Below are positions 31,722 through 50,247 of a DNA stretch of 64,000 nt, piece by piece. Each line of letters starts with the position of its first letter. Positions within the stretch are counted from its first letter, which is position 1. The DNA comes from Sanguinoderma infundibulare (lineage: Eukaryota > Basidiomycota > Agaricomycetes > Polyporales > Polyporaceae): contig JAVLRN010000001.1 in the NCBI GenBank assembly GCA_032821775.1, positions 1,674,001-1,738,000 of the forward strand, read 5' to 3'. The translations under genes were made by a program, and so were the position numbers. The notes beneath the pieces are model-generated. The model saw only the letters and a program-made list of their open reading frames with translations, was not told where the DNA came from and did no database searches.

Positions 31722-32633
31722 GTTGACCTTGCGGACGGTGGAGAGGACGGGGTGGACTTGCTTGCAAAGAAATGGGACGCAGAGGGCGACCAGCACCAGT
31801 GAACACTGTGCAAAAATGTTGCACCGGTAAGAAGGCCGGGAGCAAGAAGTGAAGTTGGGTAAGGAAAGAAGAAAACAGCCCAAGGCTGGCACCACAGAGA
31901 ACGGAGAAGGATGGAAGGAAGAAAGAGGGAAAGATTAAGAGAGTGGTGGGGAGGAGATCAGGCGGGCTTGTAGATGTGTGCAGATGGCCAAGAGCGAGAC
32001 CGGGCCCGGCACTGCTCCCACCGCCGACCCATCATCTCCTCCTCCGCCTCCCACTCCGCGGCCGCCCCCGCAGCAACGGCCTCCCAAATCATGGCAACCA
32101 CCCCCTTCTCCGGGCCTCGCACGCGGTGCCGAGCCCATTAAGTTCCCCTGGCCACCGATGCGCCTCTCCGATATGAATCGTACTGCCTCTTCGCCCTGAC
32201 CACACTACATACGTCCTCGCTGCGGGAGCTGCCCCGCAGTCTCTTTCTGTCTCGGCACCATGACGAGGTCGCTCTCACGGCACGCATGAGTTTTCAGGCC
32301 GCAACGATATGATGGAGCTGAGACACGAAGCGTACTTGCGACATTCGATACCAGAAATTCGACGCCGCTCAGCTGCGCCCGGGCCAACATACGAGCATCA
32401 GCTCATCACGGACCTGTCTTGCTTATTCTATCCCCCTTCCTTAAACGGGGGTAAACGGGTATAGCAGCATAGACCAAGACACTACAACAAGGTCACAGGA
32501 ATGGTTACGATCTCGACCTGCGACATCCGTGGCGATACGATCCATACCATGTCTAGTAAATCGGATTTCCGACTCTTTGTCCTCGTCTCTATGGTACTAA
32601 GATACATGAACTGCGCTACTACACATTACTCAT
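31722..32633. other. Spacer between the Pro-rich gene and LYS1
   Basis: About 0.9 kb. The left part is promoter or 5' UTR of the Pro-rich gene, the right part LYS1 3' flank. A short plus-strand frame at 31984 is listed separately. Nothing else recognised. Confidence 0.4.
31984..32199 (+). CDS. Possible small proline-rich ORF
   Basis: A 71-residue frame starting MAKSETGPGTAP with runs of five prolines and ending DMNRTASSP. Polyproline sequence arises easily in GC-rich DNA, and no splice extension or homologue is recognised. It lies in the spacer opposite two minus-strand genes. Kept only as a candidate. Confidence 0.2.
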   Translation: MAKSETGPGTAPTADPSSPPPPPTPRPPPQQRPPKSWQPPPSPGLARGAEPIKFPWPPMRLSDMNRTASSP

Positions 32634-33902
<1,269 letters not shown>

Positions 33903-34129
33903 GATGGTCATGAGATGGAGGTCTCGTGGTGTTGCGCAGAGGGTGTTGGACGCTTTTGAGGGTTCTTGCGAGACCTGTAGGCTGCAGCAGAGTCATTTTG
34001 AGTGTCCCCACGCAAGAGATAAGATTAGATGGACACACCGATCGACCATCGGGATCTAGGGCGCAGTCTCCAAGACCGCTCCCAGTACTGCTCGGGCAGC
34101 CACTTCGCACACAAGAAAGCTCATGAAAC
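33903..34129. promoter_or_regulatory. Bidirectional promoter of LYS1 and KAE1
   Basis: 227 bp between the two divergent start codons; it must contain both core promoters. No confident Gcn4-type or TATA element could be singled out by eye. Role inferred from orientation. Confidence 0.45.
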
Positions 34130-35683
34130 ATGCCTGGAAGAGTCAAGAAACGGTCGCCGTTGAAGGCCCCAGGTGCGCTCTTGAAATATTACGCTGGTGT
34201 AGCTCATCCGTCGAACAGAGAGGCCGTATATTGCCCTCGGGCTCGAGGGCTCCGCCAACAAGTTCGGGGCAGGAATCATAAAACATGATCCAGATGGTTC
34301 AACCCACGTTCTGTCGAACGTCAGGCATACCTACATCACGCCACCCGGCGAAGGCTTCCAGCCACGCGATACCGCCCTCCACCATCGCGAGTGGGCTTTG
34401 ACCGTAATCAACGATGCCCTGCAGAAGGCTGCGGTCTCGATGCATGCCATTGACTGCATCTGCTTCACGAAAGGCAAGCGGTCCTTTTCAACGCTATACC
34501 AATGCTCTTGAAGGATTGGCTCACAATCTTTCTGTTCTGCACAGGTCCCGGGATGGGTGCACCGCTCGTGTCCGTCGCACTGGTTGCCCGCACTCTATCT
34601 CTCCTGTACGGCAAGCCGCTGGTTGGAGTCAATCATTGCGTAGGTCGTAAGTGGCGGAAAGCAAGCCATCCCCGTGTGCTATTGACGACTTACTCGAGGC
34701 CGGTCCAGACATCGAAATGGGTCGGCAGATCACCGGTGCGCAAAACCCGGTTGTGTTGTACGTCTCTGGCGGCAACACCCAAGTCATCGCCTATTCCCAG
34801 CAATGTTATCGCATCTTCGGAGAGACGCTCGACATTGCTGTTGGGAACTGCCTGGATCGTTTCGCTCGGGTCATCAACCTGAGCAACGATCCGAGTCCCG
34901 GTCACAACATCGAGCAGGAGTCAAAGAAGTGCGCTTCGAGCATCTTGTTCTGGCGATCGATCCAGCTGATGTCCTACTTAGGGGAAAGCGACTGCTCCCG
35001 CTGCCTTATGCGACGAAGGGGATGGACATCAGTTTGTCGGGCATCCTGACCTCGATCGAAGCTTACACGACAGACAAGCGTTTCCGACCACATGGCCCAT
35101 CTGCGGAGGACGACGCGGACATCTTCACGCCGCAGGACCTGTGCTTCTCCCTCCAGGAGACGGTCTTTGCCATGCTCGTCGAAATCACGGAACGCGCGAT
35201 GGCCCACGTCGGCAGCAAGGAGGTACTTATCGTCGGCGGCGTTGGCTGTAAGTTTCAGGTTCACCACGAACTCTGTTCGACGCCCATCCGCTGCGTGCCC
35301 CTGCTGACAGGGTCGTCCCTTGTGTGCGATCGAACTCACCGCGTAATGCAGGCAACGAGCGGCTGCAGGAGATGATGGGCGTTATGTCCAGGGAGCGCGG
35401 CGGGAACGTCTTTGCTACAGATGAGCGGTACGTAGCACGCCCTAACGGCGTGGCGGGCTTCGACATTCATTTTCGGTGCTTCTCGCATTTAGGTTCTGCA
35501 TCGACAACGGTATCATGATAGCCCAAGCCGGCCTTCTCAGCTTCCGGATGGGGTTCGAAACCCCTATGGCCAAGAGCACTTGCACCCAACGGTAAGGTTT
35601 ATCGTCACTGAGACGAGATGCGATGCGATTGATTCGTCCATAGATTCCGAACGGATCAGGTTCATGTGGCATGGCGAGCATGA
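34130..35683 (+). CDS. KAE1: KEOPS subunit Kae1, tRNA N6-threonylcarbamoyladenosine transferase
   Basis: Catalytic subunit of KEOPS, which transfers threonylcarbamoyl to A37 of ANN-decoding tRNAs in the cytoplasm. Exons 34130-34172, 34219-34473, 34545-34646, 34709-34928, 34982-35247, 35352-35427, 35493-35591, 35644-35683 give 366 residues. Features in order: [53 protein letters not shown], the metal-binding NHCVGHIEMGR (two His, split by intron 3), [76 protein letters not shown] and C-terminal DQVHVAWRA. Intron 2 (34474-34544) has a GC donor (AAAG/gcaagc); it is needed to give the invariant [10 protein letters not shown]. All other introns are GT-AG. Confidence 0.94.
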
Positions 35684-35912
35684 GGGCCTAGGGTCCAACT
35701 GTATCCTTGTGGATTGTACTGGTACGTAAGGCTTGCGTATCCACGGTGCATCCTTCTTCCAATATGCGCCTAATGGCACACCCAACCTCTCTCGGAATAA
35801 AACATGTATAGAGACCGTATGTCGAAATAGGTGTATCAACACAAATTCAAGGACGGGGACTGGACAAACACATCACTGTATAGGTCTCAAGAGATGACAA
35901 ATCTACGACGGG

Positions 35913-37017
35913 TCAAAGGTGGGCGACGTTGGCATTTACAAGCTTCCATCCGTCCGGATCCGACTTCTGCATTTCTCGCCCCAGCTGCTCGTACAGGTCC
36001 CACCACCACCCATTCACCTCTTCGTATTCGCCACCCGTGCCCCGCGGCGAGTTCCACGGCTTGTCGTGCAGTATGTAATGCACGCAGCGGACTTCATCGT
36101 CGCTCCACAGCGGTCTATGGATAACGCGCAGAGTCTTCAGCGCATTGTATCGCCACGACAGCGGCTTCCAGCGTCCCCGGAAGTAATCCGAGAGCAGGTC
36201 TTGGTCGGGGAAAGAGTACGTGGGAATGGCGGGAGACGTTGCGATGACGTTGATGATGTCCTTCAGGACGTCGAGCGAAGGGTTGAGGACCACGGTGCCG
36301 GAGTTGAGCTGCGTGTACGGGCGAGGGCTGGCATCGGTGATTCTTGGCGGTTCGCTGGCTGGAGACGTCACGGCCGAGTGCGCGCAGTTCGCTGGGATCC
36401 TGAAAGTTTTGCGTCGGTGTCTGTTTTTAACGAGCCACATCCTCGACGAACGACGGGGGCGACGTACCAGTCCGCGGGGTAGTGCGGCAATTTGCGTGGG
36501 TTGCACGCGCAGACGTGAGCGGCCGCTATCCAGCCGTTCTCGAGCGGGAGCTCGAGGAGCTCGTCCATGTTCCGCTTCACGATCATGTCGGCATCGAGCA
36601 GGACCACACGCTGCACACATGTAACGTCCGTGCTAAGTCCGGCTGCTGGGATAGAAGCGTCGTAGAGAACGTACGTCATATTCGACTAGCCCAAAGGCCC
36701 TGCGAGGATCATCTGATTCAGCCGAAGGGCCCAGAGACGTCCCGACCGACGTACCGCAACTTGGTCCATGTGTCTCGGAACCTCGAATCGTGCGCCGCCA
36801 ATTTGTGTGTGCCCTCTGGATATAGGTGATCTATCTCTCGGACGATGACGCCTCGTTTTGTGATGACGGCCCGCGCTTCAGGCGAAAGGCTGGGCGTGAC
36901 CATCGCCACCAGAGGATACGCCGAGCGCACAGAGAGCAAGCACTCGTTCAGGACGAGCACGCCTGGTAGATAGGCTGGGGCTGTGAGTAGTGTGGCATAG
37001 GCGGCCTTGCGAGACAT
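35913..37017 (-). CDS. Glycosyltransferase family 8 (glycogenin / galactinol-synthase-like)
   Basis: Four exons on the minus strand: 37017-36755, 36699-36675 (only 25 nt), 36610-36468, 36399-35913, giving 305 residues. GT8 signatures: N-terminal AYATLLTAPAYLPGVLVL, TWTKLRAFGLVEYD, the metal-binding RVVLLDADMIVKRNMDEL (DxD), NSGTVVLNPSLDVLKDII, FPDQDLLSDYF, RYNALKTL and the closing HYILHDKPW. It would transfer a sugar from a nucleotide donor using Mn2+. The sequence lacks a long C-terminal glycogen-synthase-binding tail, so it is closer to the short galactinol-synthase-like or GlcNAc/hexose-type fungal GT8 proteins than to glycogenin. No signal peptide, so probably cytosolic. Acceptor unknown. 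Confidence 0.88.
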
Positions 37018-37513
37018 GGTGCGGTTTGCAAGAGAGTTGGGAGGATGGTGGAGAGGTGGAGCATGCGGTCATCATCTTATAAGTAAATTGTGAAGCGGCA
37101 CCGTGAAACGTGTGGCAATAGGATTGCCCAGGACGTATGTTCTGGTTACGTTATCGATGGTCTCAAACAGCTACTTCCGGGGCGGAGAGCCACGCTCGTG
37201 CGTGCAATCGAGACGCACGACGTCGCGTGAACATGCAAAATACGACGGCGGATAGCAAGTCGTTTCAGGCGAAACCACTCAGGTACATAGTCATCATGTG
37301 CCCACGCTCCGAAGGCGCTACGAAAGTACAAAATGGGCGTCACTAGACGATAGAACCTAGCGACAAATGCCGGAGCAGCGTTCAAACAATGTATATGGAT
37401 GTGGCATGAGGCTCACGCTCATAATCGCATTGACATGATCATACAGATGGGTCGGTGGGAGCACGTGGGAGAGGGGAAAGTAATGCAGCTACACAACACT
37501 GGAGGAGAGCAGT
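37018..37513. other. Spacer between GT8 gene and RPS28
   Basis: 496 bp: GT8 promoter on the left, RPS28 3' flank on the right. No other feature seen. Confidence 0.4.
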
Positions 37514-37912
37514 CTACCGAAGACGGCTGAAAGCGAAAAACGCATGTGTGAACACTCAGGCGAAATCGACTGATCATGTACAACACATACCGAGCCTCAC
37601 GCTCACTCTCCAGGAGAGCCAGAATGTCCTTCTCGCGGACGGGGCCCTTCACGTTACGGATAATGGTGCGGCTGGGATCGTCCATGAACTCGACACGGAC
37701 TTGCGTGACACCACCACGGGAGCCAGTGCGTCCGAGGACCTGTTGTGCAGAGGACAGGAAGGTTCAAAATCAGTGAATCCGAATGCGAATTCGGGGGATC
37801 GGACGAGAGACCTTGGTGACAGTAGCGAGCTTGACGGGGGCTTTTGAAGAATCCTACACAAGTCATCAATACATGCATGCAGTATGCATCCGGTACGATA
37901 TGTGCTCACCAT
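37514..37912 (-). CDS. RPS28: 40S ribosomal protein S28 (eS28)
   Basis: Small-subunit ribosomal protein at the mRNA exit/E-site region. Exons on the minus strand: 37912-37910 (ATG only), 37853-37812, 37739-37591, 37526-37514, giving 68 residues, the normal eS28 length. After the initiator, [14 protein letters not shown], then [18 protein letters not shown] and [16 protein letters not shown], ending SEREARRLR. The last exon is only 13 nt and is chosen over a downstream acceptor because it gives the universal RRLR ending. Introns in the first codon and near the end are typical of highly expressed fungal ribosomal-protein genes. Confidence 0.96.
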
Positions 37913-38157
37913 TTTGCTTGTGGAAAGGCCGAGGGCGACGCTGGCGGCGAGTTTTGGGTCGGTGTACTGGACAGAAAATTAAGGTTCACGCCTTGAGTGC
38001 GAGGCAACCCCGCTCGGCAAACGCCGGAACAGGGTGGCTGAGGCGCTCACCAGGCTCCTGCCCAATTCTCGCTGGAGTCACATACCACGAGTATATAGCA
38101 CAGAATTACTGCAAGAGGTGTAAGGTATCTGTACTGCTCTATGTATAAAGTCCGTAT

Positions 38158-39649
38158 CTATGTCTGAAACTTCTCAGACTCGAGAACTTGGTCGGCCACC
38201 AGGTTCTTGGCCCGCTTCTCCGTCGCCTTTCCCTTCAGCACATTCTCGATGAAGAACTCTCCAGCCTAAGCCAATTACAAAGTTAGCATTGGGACAAACT
38301 TCTCAGCCGAACTACATGCCTTGTAACTGCTTCGCACGAGGGGTCCGCTTGCAACATACAGGAAACCCATGTCTTCCGCGACCTGCTTCCAGCGATCGAA
38401 CTCGGCAGGTTCGACATACCGGTCAACCTTCATGTGCCGCTTCGTGGGTCGCATGTATTGACCGAACGTGACCACGTCCACATCCACTTTACGTAGCTCT
38501 ACAGGGGTGACCGTTTAATGACGCTCATAAACCAAAGAGCCTTTGAACTCACCTCGAAGGGTCTCCTTGATTTGTTCCTCGTTCTCTCCAACCCCTAGCA
38601 TTATACTGGTTTTGGTGACGCGAACACCTTCCTCCTTCGCACGTTTGAGCACGCTCAAGCTCTGCCTGAAGGTCGCACGCCGGTCGCGGACGAATGGAGT
38701 GAGCGCCTCGGCCGTCTCGACATTGTGCGCGTAAACATCGAGGCCAGACTTTGCAACCACCGAGACAAGGTCCAGATTCCCAGCAAAGTCGCCCGTCAGT
38801 GCCTCGACCAGGATTTGAGGGGCCCTATGGAAAGGGAACGCCCGTCAGCTGAGGAAAGGGTATCGCCATATCCGGATGCGTACTTCTGCTTTATCTTCAT
38901 AATGGTTTCAGCGAAGTGGTGCGCGCCGCCGTCCGCAAGGTCTACGGAGCGCGTAAGAAGCCTGCTGGAGAAGACGCACGACGGAAACCCACCATCTCGG
39001 TCGACGCTCGTGAGCACAATGTAGCCCAGTCCCCAACGGCTGATGGCCTCGGCGGTGTTCTCGGGCTCGTGAGGGTCCAGGGGCGGCGGCGTCCTGGAAG
39101 TCTTGACAGAACAGAACCTGCAGCCTCGTGTGCACGTATCGCCCATCAGCTACGGCTTCCATGAGTATGCCCTCTACGAGGATAGTTCAGACTCAGCAGC
39201 ACGTACCATGATGGTCGCGGTCGCGGCCCTCCGACCCTCCGCTTCAGTTGCACCCTCCTTTCCACCCCAGCAATCTCCGATGTTCGGACACCGCGCTTCC
39301 TCGCAAACGGTGTGCAGGTTCAGGCCACGGAGATCCTTCTTGATCTTAGAGAAGGAAGCGCCCGTTGGTATACCGGTCTTCAGGAAGGACGGTAGACGGG
39401 GACTGGTAGAATGACAGTGTTAGCTTCGAATATTCATAGCGGTGACCCTAGTACGCACGCTTTCGTGTTTCCGAGCACAACGCGATCAGGGACCCTGTCC
39501 GCAATGAAGTCGTCCAACGAAGGACCGTCATCCAGCACCTGACGAAAGCCCGTCTTGGACGAGGACGGTGTGGCCAGACACCGTACTTGCGGCCTCGCAG
39601 CACGAGCCGCCCTCATCGCACAGGAAACCTGGGGCCCAGAAAGACGCAT
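38158..39649 (-). CDS. LIP5: Lipoyl synthase, mitochondrial
   Basis: Radical-SAM enzyme that inserts two sulfurs into octanoyl groups on E2/H proteins in mitochondria. Seven exons on the minus strand: 39649-39459, 39402-39207, 39149-38993, 38941-38884, 38824-38553, 38498-38320, 38265-38158, 386 residues. An Arg/Ala-rich presequence ([19 protein letters not shown]) precedes [12 protein letters not shown], the auxiliary cluster [13 protein letters not shown], the radical-SAM cluster [71 protein letters not shown] and the C-terminal [15 protein letters not shown]. The last intron (38319-38266) begins with GC: the splice TACAAG/gcatgt is the only way to join SSYK to AGEFF. The upstream open frame extends past 39649, so an earlier start cannot be excluded. 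Confidence 0.94.
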
Positions 39650-40411
39650 GGCGGCCAGGTCGGATAGAGAGGAACGTGGGGTGAGGTGGGCCGAGAGGCA
39701 GAAGAGCCTAGTAATGACGCGCTTCCGGATGCCCATTACAGGCAGGACGCGCGCTCGATCACGTCCAATCGCGACGTCGCGGTGAGCCGTCTTGCTGACC
39801 TCTCTCTCGTCTGCCCGAAGGGCCCCGACTGGCTTGTCATGAACACGCTTTCTCGCCGCGAGGAGGAGACGCTTCTGAAGCAGACAAAGGCGAGCGCTCT
39901 CAAGGAGTGCGATCCCATTGTGAAAGGCAAGCATCGTTCAGCTGTCTCTTCTCCTCGTTCACTCCACTAACCTCTTCTTCCTCTGCATCCAGAATTCGCT
40001 CTGTGCGCGGAGGGGCGCACTTTCTCGGTGGCATGGGAGTGCAGACAAAAGTACAAAGCGGTTCAGGACTGTATGCTTCAGTAGTGAGTGGTCATCTTCT
40101 GTGATGATCGAGGACGGTAGTTGACCTGCAACTGCTGGCATTCAGCACTGGCCCTGAAGCTATGGCAATCGTCCGTACAGAGTATTTGCGTCTGCGGGAT
40201 GAGCAGAGGAACGCAGTCTCCGCCTCATCATGACACATTTATGCATGCTCTTTTCGCGTGATGATGATATTAGTTCAAGCTAGAACGTCCTAATCACTGT
40301 TCATGGTGCTCCAAGTAATTATGGCATCGTTGACACGCATCACATTCGTACAACTAACGTAGCAATAATGGTTATATTTCCACAAGTATACAAGACAGTA
40401 CCGATGACCGT
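39650..40411. other. Spacer between LIP5 and PEX11
   Basis: 762 bp between two minus-strand genes: LIP5 promoter on the left, PEX11 3' flank, AT-richer, on the right (40230-40400). No additional gene recognised. Confidence 0.4.
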
Positions 40412-41378
40412 TTACTTATGGCCAGCAGCAGACCATTGTTGGCGGAGAGCCATCACCGAAGTGATGAGACTGAAAGGTAAGTGTGAGCGACCACGGCCGT
40501 GGTGCCAACGATGCAGCGGTGCTTACCCAAAGATTCCAAGGACGCCGTCGTTGAGGTTTACTAAGCCGATGCCCGTCGCAGGAATCCAGACGTCGAGGAG
40601 GTCCATGATGAACTGGTATCGGACCACCTCCCGAGCAGCCTGGAGGCTCTGAAGTTTGAGCTCGCGGTCCGCTTCCACGCTCTTCTCATTCCACGCCTGG
40701 CCCTGAAGTTGTTTGACCTCATTTGCCAGGCGGCCAGCTTTGAGGAGTCCGTGCACGATGCTGAACACGATGCCGGTGAACCAGAACTGCATGGCACGCC
40801 TGTTGACCTTCTGCGCAGTCGACGGCAGCAAGTTGTAGAACTTGACGGAGCTTGCCTACAAAACACGGTACGATGAATACATGACGACATCGATGTTACA
40901 GACCAAACGTTGCTCACCCAGGCAAGATTATCTAGAGACAGGTATCCAAAGTAGCCGATTTGCCTACCAATCGTCGTGATACGCTCCCCGGCGTCGCCCG
41001 CGGTCGCGATAGCTCGCAGCGCTGCCTGAGCATTCACCATGAACTTGCCCAGTCGCAGAACTAGCGATAGGCCATGGTCATCGCGCACTCTGTCTGGGAG
41101 ATAGAACGGCACTCACGCTTGCGGCCCAGTGCGAGATGCGACTTGAGCGCGTCCCATCGCGCAGCCTGGATTTTGTATCCGCGCGAAAGGAGCAACCAAG
41201 CGAAGAAACGCGCGAAGTATTGGACTGCACGGTACGCCTACACTCGACGCGCTCAGCAGAGAGCATAGATACCGCGAGTATGAGATCATACCTTGTCCCT
41301 TCCAATGGTCGTGCTCAACACTTTGAGCGACTGAGAGGTCATTGGGTGAAGGACGACTTGGGACGCGATGCTCGCCAT
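40412..41378 (-). CDS. PEX11: Peroxisomal membrane protein Pex11
   Basis: Peroxisome-elongation and proliferation factor. Exons on the minus strand 41378-41292, 41237-41117, 41060-40918, 40855-40527, 40469-40412 give 245 residues, close to yeast Pex11. Family features: N-terminal VVLHPMTSQSLKVLSTTIGRDKAYRAVQYFARFFAWLL, the amphipathic helix region AARWDALKSHLALGRKLLRLGKF, LRAIATAGDAGERI, TTIGRQIGYFGYLSLDNLAW, a hydrophobic segment MQFWFTGIVFSIVHGLLKAG, and a C-terminal LLDVWIPATGIGLVNLNDGVLGIFGL segment with a closing basic tail (ALRQQWSAAGHK). All introns are GT-AG and in phase. Confidence 0.93.
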
Positions 41379-41805
41379 GGTGCGCTCACGGGAATGTGAT
41401 TAGGAATACGGGGGAGATGGGGGAAAGAGGGAGAGGTGTGGGGGTTGCGCGCGACTGCCGGTCCGTATGGCTTGTCATATCACGTGTGTGCTGTCCCCCC
41501 TGAATATCACAGTAACACGCCCGCGGCCCCACCTGTAGCACCGCGCGTTTCGCAGTACAAGAATGGGGAACCTACAACGCGGCCGCCCGTCGCAAATGCC
41601 CCGGAAATGAGGGAGTCGGTCAAGATAGGCCAAGGTGTCGACTGCACGGAGGAAATCGGGCGGTGGATCGGAAATGGGCGGCGTGGCATGCCTCCGCCAG
41701 CGAATTGCCCCATATTTCTTCCCCTACCATCCAGCGCACCTGCATACCTCTAGAGCTCCGAGAGCGTCCTGTTACCCCTACCCTATACCTTAATTTCTTC
41801 ATAAA
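41379..41805. promoter_or_regulatory. Bidirectional promoter of PEX11 and FUM1
   Basis: 427 bp between divergent starts. A CT-rich stretch with ccctataccttaatttcttc lies just before the FUM1 ATG. The role is inferred from orientation. Confidence 0.4.
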
Positions 41806-43981
41806 ATGGCTGGTCTTCGCCTCGCTCGCACCGTCTTCGTGAGTCTCTGCCGGATTCAGAGGATAGACCTTTGCTCATGTGATTTACCCCGCACCGCGAC
41901 ATATGACTTCAGATCGAGACCGGGCGCGCCCCCTCGACGCGTTTATTCTCATCGTCATCCATCGTGATGGTATGTGCATTCTAAGCCGTTTCTTGGTTTC
42001 GGAGCTCATGGATCTGTGTGGAGTGTAGGAGCAGAAGTACCGCATCGAGCGCGACACCTTCGGTGAGCTTCGGGTGCCGGCAGAACGCTACTGGGGAGCG
42101 CAGACACAGCGGTATGTCTCGTATTCCTTGGCCTTGCATCCCCTTTGACCGGTCTCCAGTTCACTCCAAAACTTCGACATCGGTGGCCCTACTGAGCGCT
42201 TGCCGGAGCCCCTCATCAAGGCTTTCGGTGTGCTCAAAAAGGCGGCGTCGATCGTGAACGTTGGCTATGGCTTGGACCCCAAGGTTGGCGAGGCTATCCA
42301 GAAGGCTGCTGATGAGGTGCGTGGACAGAGTCCTTGTGCAAGGATTCCAACCGATCACTCGCTGCTAGGTCATTTCTGGAAAGCTGATCGACGAGTTCCC
42401 GCTCGTAGTCTTCCAGACTGGCAGTGGTACTCAGAGCAACATGAACACGAATGAGGTAATTATGGACAATTGATTTCTGAAAGCGTCCTTCCAACCGACC
42501 TCCGTCCTAGGTCATCTCGAACCGTGCGATCGAAATCCTTGGAGGCGAGCGTGGGTCGAAAAAGCCCGTTCACCCCAACGACCACGTCAACATGAGCCAG
42601 AGTAGCAACGACAGGTGCGTTTGCATTTCTGACAGCTGTCCGCGAGCTCAGCGTTGACGAGCCATACTTATAGTTTCCCCACTGTCATGCATATTGCCGC
42701 GGTTACCGAGATTCACCGGTCTCTCATCCCCGCTCTGACCGAACTTCGTGACGCCCTAGACGTGAAGGCGAAGGAATTCGACAAGATCATCAAGATCGGG
42801 CGTACTCACTTGCAGGTACCTGCCTGCCTTGCAAGCAGTTGGATCCTCTGTGTCCTGACGTGCTCGTTGCAGGATGCCACTCCTCTTACTCTTGGCCAGG
42901 AGTTTAGCGGCTATGTCCAGCAGCTGACCAATGGCATTGACCGTCTGAAGGACACGCTGCCTCGTCTGAGCCTTCTTGCCCAGGGTGGCACGGCTGTTGG
43001 AACCGTGAGTAGACTGCGTATCTCGGACGCTCGGAGACACCTCTGACGTCTTCAACAGGGCCTGAACACGAAGAAAGGTTTCGACGTAAAGGTCGCTGCC
43101 GAGATCTCCAAGCTGACGGGGATCGAGTTCAAGACTGCGCCTAATAAGGTAAAGTCCGCAATCCCCGTCCCGGTACTGTCCCGTGCAGATCGCATCTCAC
43201 ACCACCGCCGTGCAGTTCGAGGCACTTGCCTCACACGATGCCCTCGTCGAGGCGCACGGTGCGCTGAATACAGTAGCAGTTTCATTGATGAAGATTGCAA
43301 ACGATATCCGTTACCTGGGCTCCGGCCCTCGCTGCGGCCTTGGCGAGCTCCAGCTGCCCGAGAACGAGCCTGGTAGCAGTATCATGCCGGGCAAGGTCAA
43401 CCCCACTCAGTGTGAGGCCATGACCATGGTTGCCGCCCAGGTCATTGGAAACCACACCGTGGTCAGCATTGCTGGCTCCAACGGTCATTTCGAGGTGAAC
43501 CGAATAGCCATTGATTGCTGAAGTAGTGACCTGACATATGTTTCAGCTCAACGTGTTCAAACCTGTCATTATTAAGAACGTGCTCCAAAGCATCCGTTTG
43601 CTCGCGGACGGTAAGGCTCGTTGTAAGTAGGAAGAATAATGTGTTGTCTGACATTTCTGTAGCGTCGCGGTCGTTCACCAAGAACTGCGTTGTTGGTATC
43701 CAGGCTAACGAGAAGCGCATCAACACTCTGCTGCACGAGTCGCTTATGTTGGCGACGATTCTTAACAGCCACCTTGGATACGACAGTTAGTGTTAAAGGC
43801 TGTTTGTTGGGTTAACGACGATTTCTCACTGCTTTGTACAGATGTCGCGAAGTGTGCCAAGAAGGCGCACAAGGAAGGTACAACCTTGAAGGAGGCGACG
43901 GTCGCTCTCGGGTTCTTGACTCCGGAGGAGTTTGACCAGAAAGTCCGTCCGGAGTTGATGCTGTACCCCGATGAGGCGTAA
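41806..43981 (+). CDS. FUM1: Fumarate hydratase, class II (mitochondrial)
   Basis: Converts fumarate to malate in the TCA cycle. Thirteen exons: 41806-41838, 41913-41969, 42029-42111, 42160-42316, 42369-42455, 42511-42614, 42674-42815, 42873-43004, 43059-43148, 43189-43494, 43547-43610, 43663-43785, 43842-43981, 505 residues. The two small first exons encode a basic, Ser-rich presequence ([25 protein letters not shown]). The enzyme starts at [26 protein letters not shown] and carries [56 protein letters not shown], the class II signature [15 protein letters not shown] with the catalytic Ser, and [14 protein letters not shown]. The intron density is high but all phases close. Confidence 0.96.
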
Positions 43982-44593
43982 GGAGTGAAGCGCTGTCATG
44001 CCCTTGTGTGATGTGACAAAATGACATCTGGGCGGATCGAACGTGTTGGCGACATGAGCGTTGGAGATCTAGGGGTGTAGAATACACTGGCAGCGGAGGG
44101 GGCCAGTTCTGAGGTAGACATGTCATGTACACTCGGAGTGTATTGGAGCACAAGGGACGGATGCATGGGCAGCGTGGTGTGTGACAGGGGAGTGTGACAC
44201 GGTGGGGGAGAGAAGGAGCGGCGTGGACGAGCCAAAAAGGGAAATGGACATATTTGTAGCAACACGAAATCCTATGGGACTCGCTCGCTGGGCAAATTGC
44301 GGCTAAGCCGTCGCTCTTCGGGCCCCGCCCCTCATCATTCCGCCTTGTTGCGTCTTCCCATCTCCCACAACCCCTCGCACGACGCCCCCGCCCCGCCCGC
44401 GACAACCCCCACGCCTCCCCGCCAGCGGTTCACTCCGCCCGATTCGACACCTCCTCCGGGGCCTTCTTGGCCTTGTTGTCCAGAGTGTGTCATCCGTGGG
44501 CGCTTCGCAGGCTGTCCAGCAGTCCACGGAAGCAAACCTATTTATTAACTCCCATCTCTGCACCCTCCCTCGTCCCCGCCTCCCCGCTCGACA
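43982..44593. other. Spacer between FUM1 and INO80
   Basis: 612 bp. The right half is strongly C/T-rich, as in the other promoters of this window. No gene recognised. Confidence 0.45.

Positions 44594-50247
<5,654 letters not shown>

Noticed and set aside
35520..35600. ggggttcgaaacccc palindrome resembling a tRNA T-arm
   Set aside because: Falls inside a KAE1 coding exon ([10 protein letters not shown]) with no cloverleaf around it.
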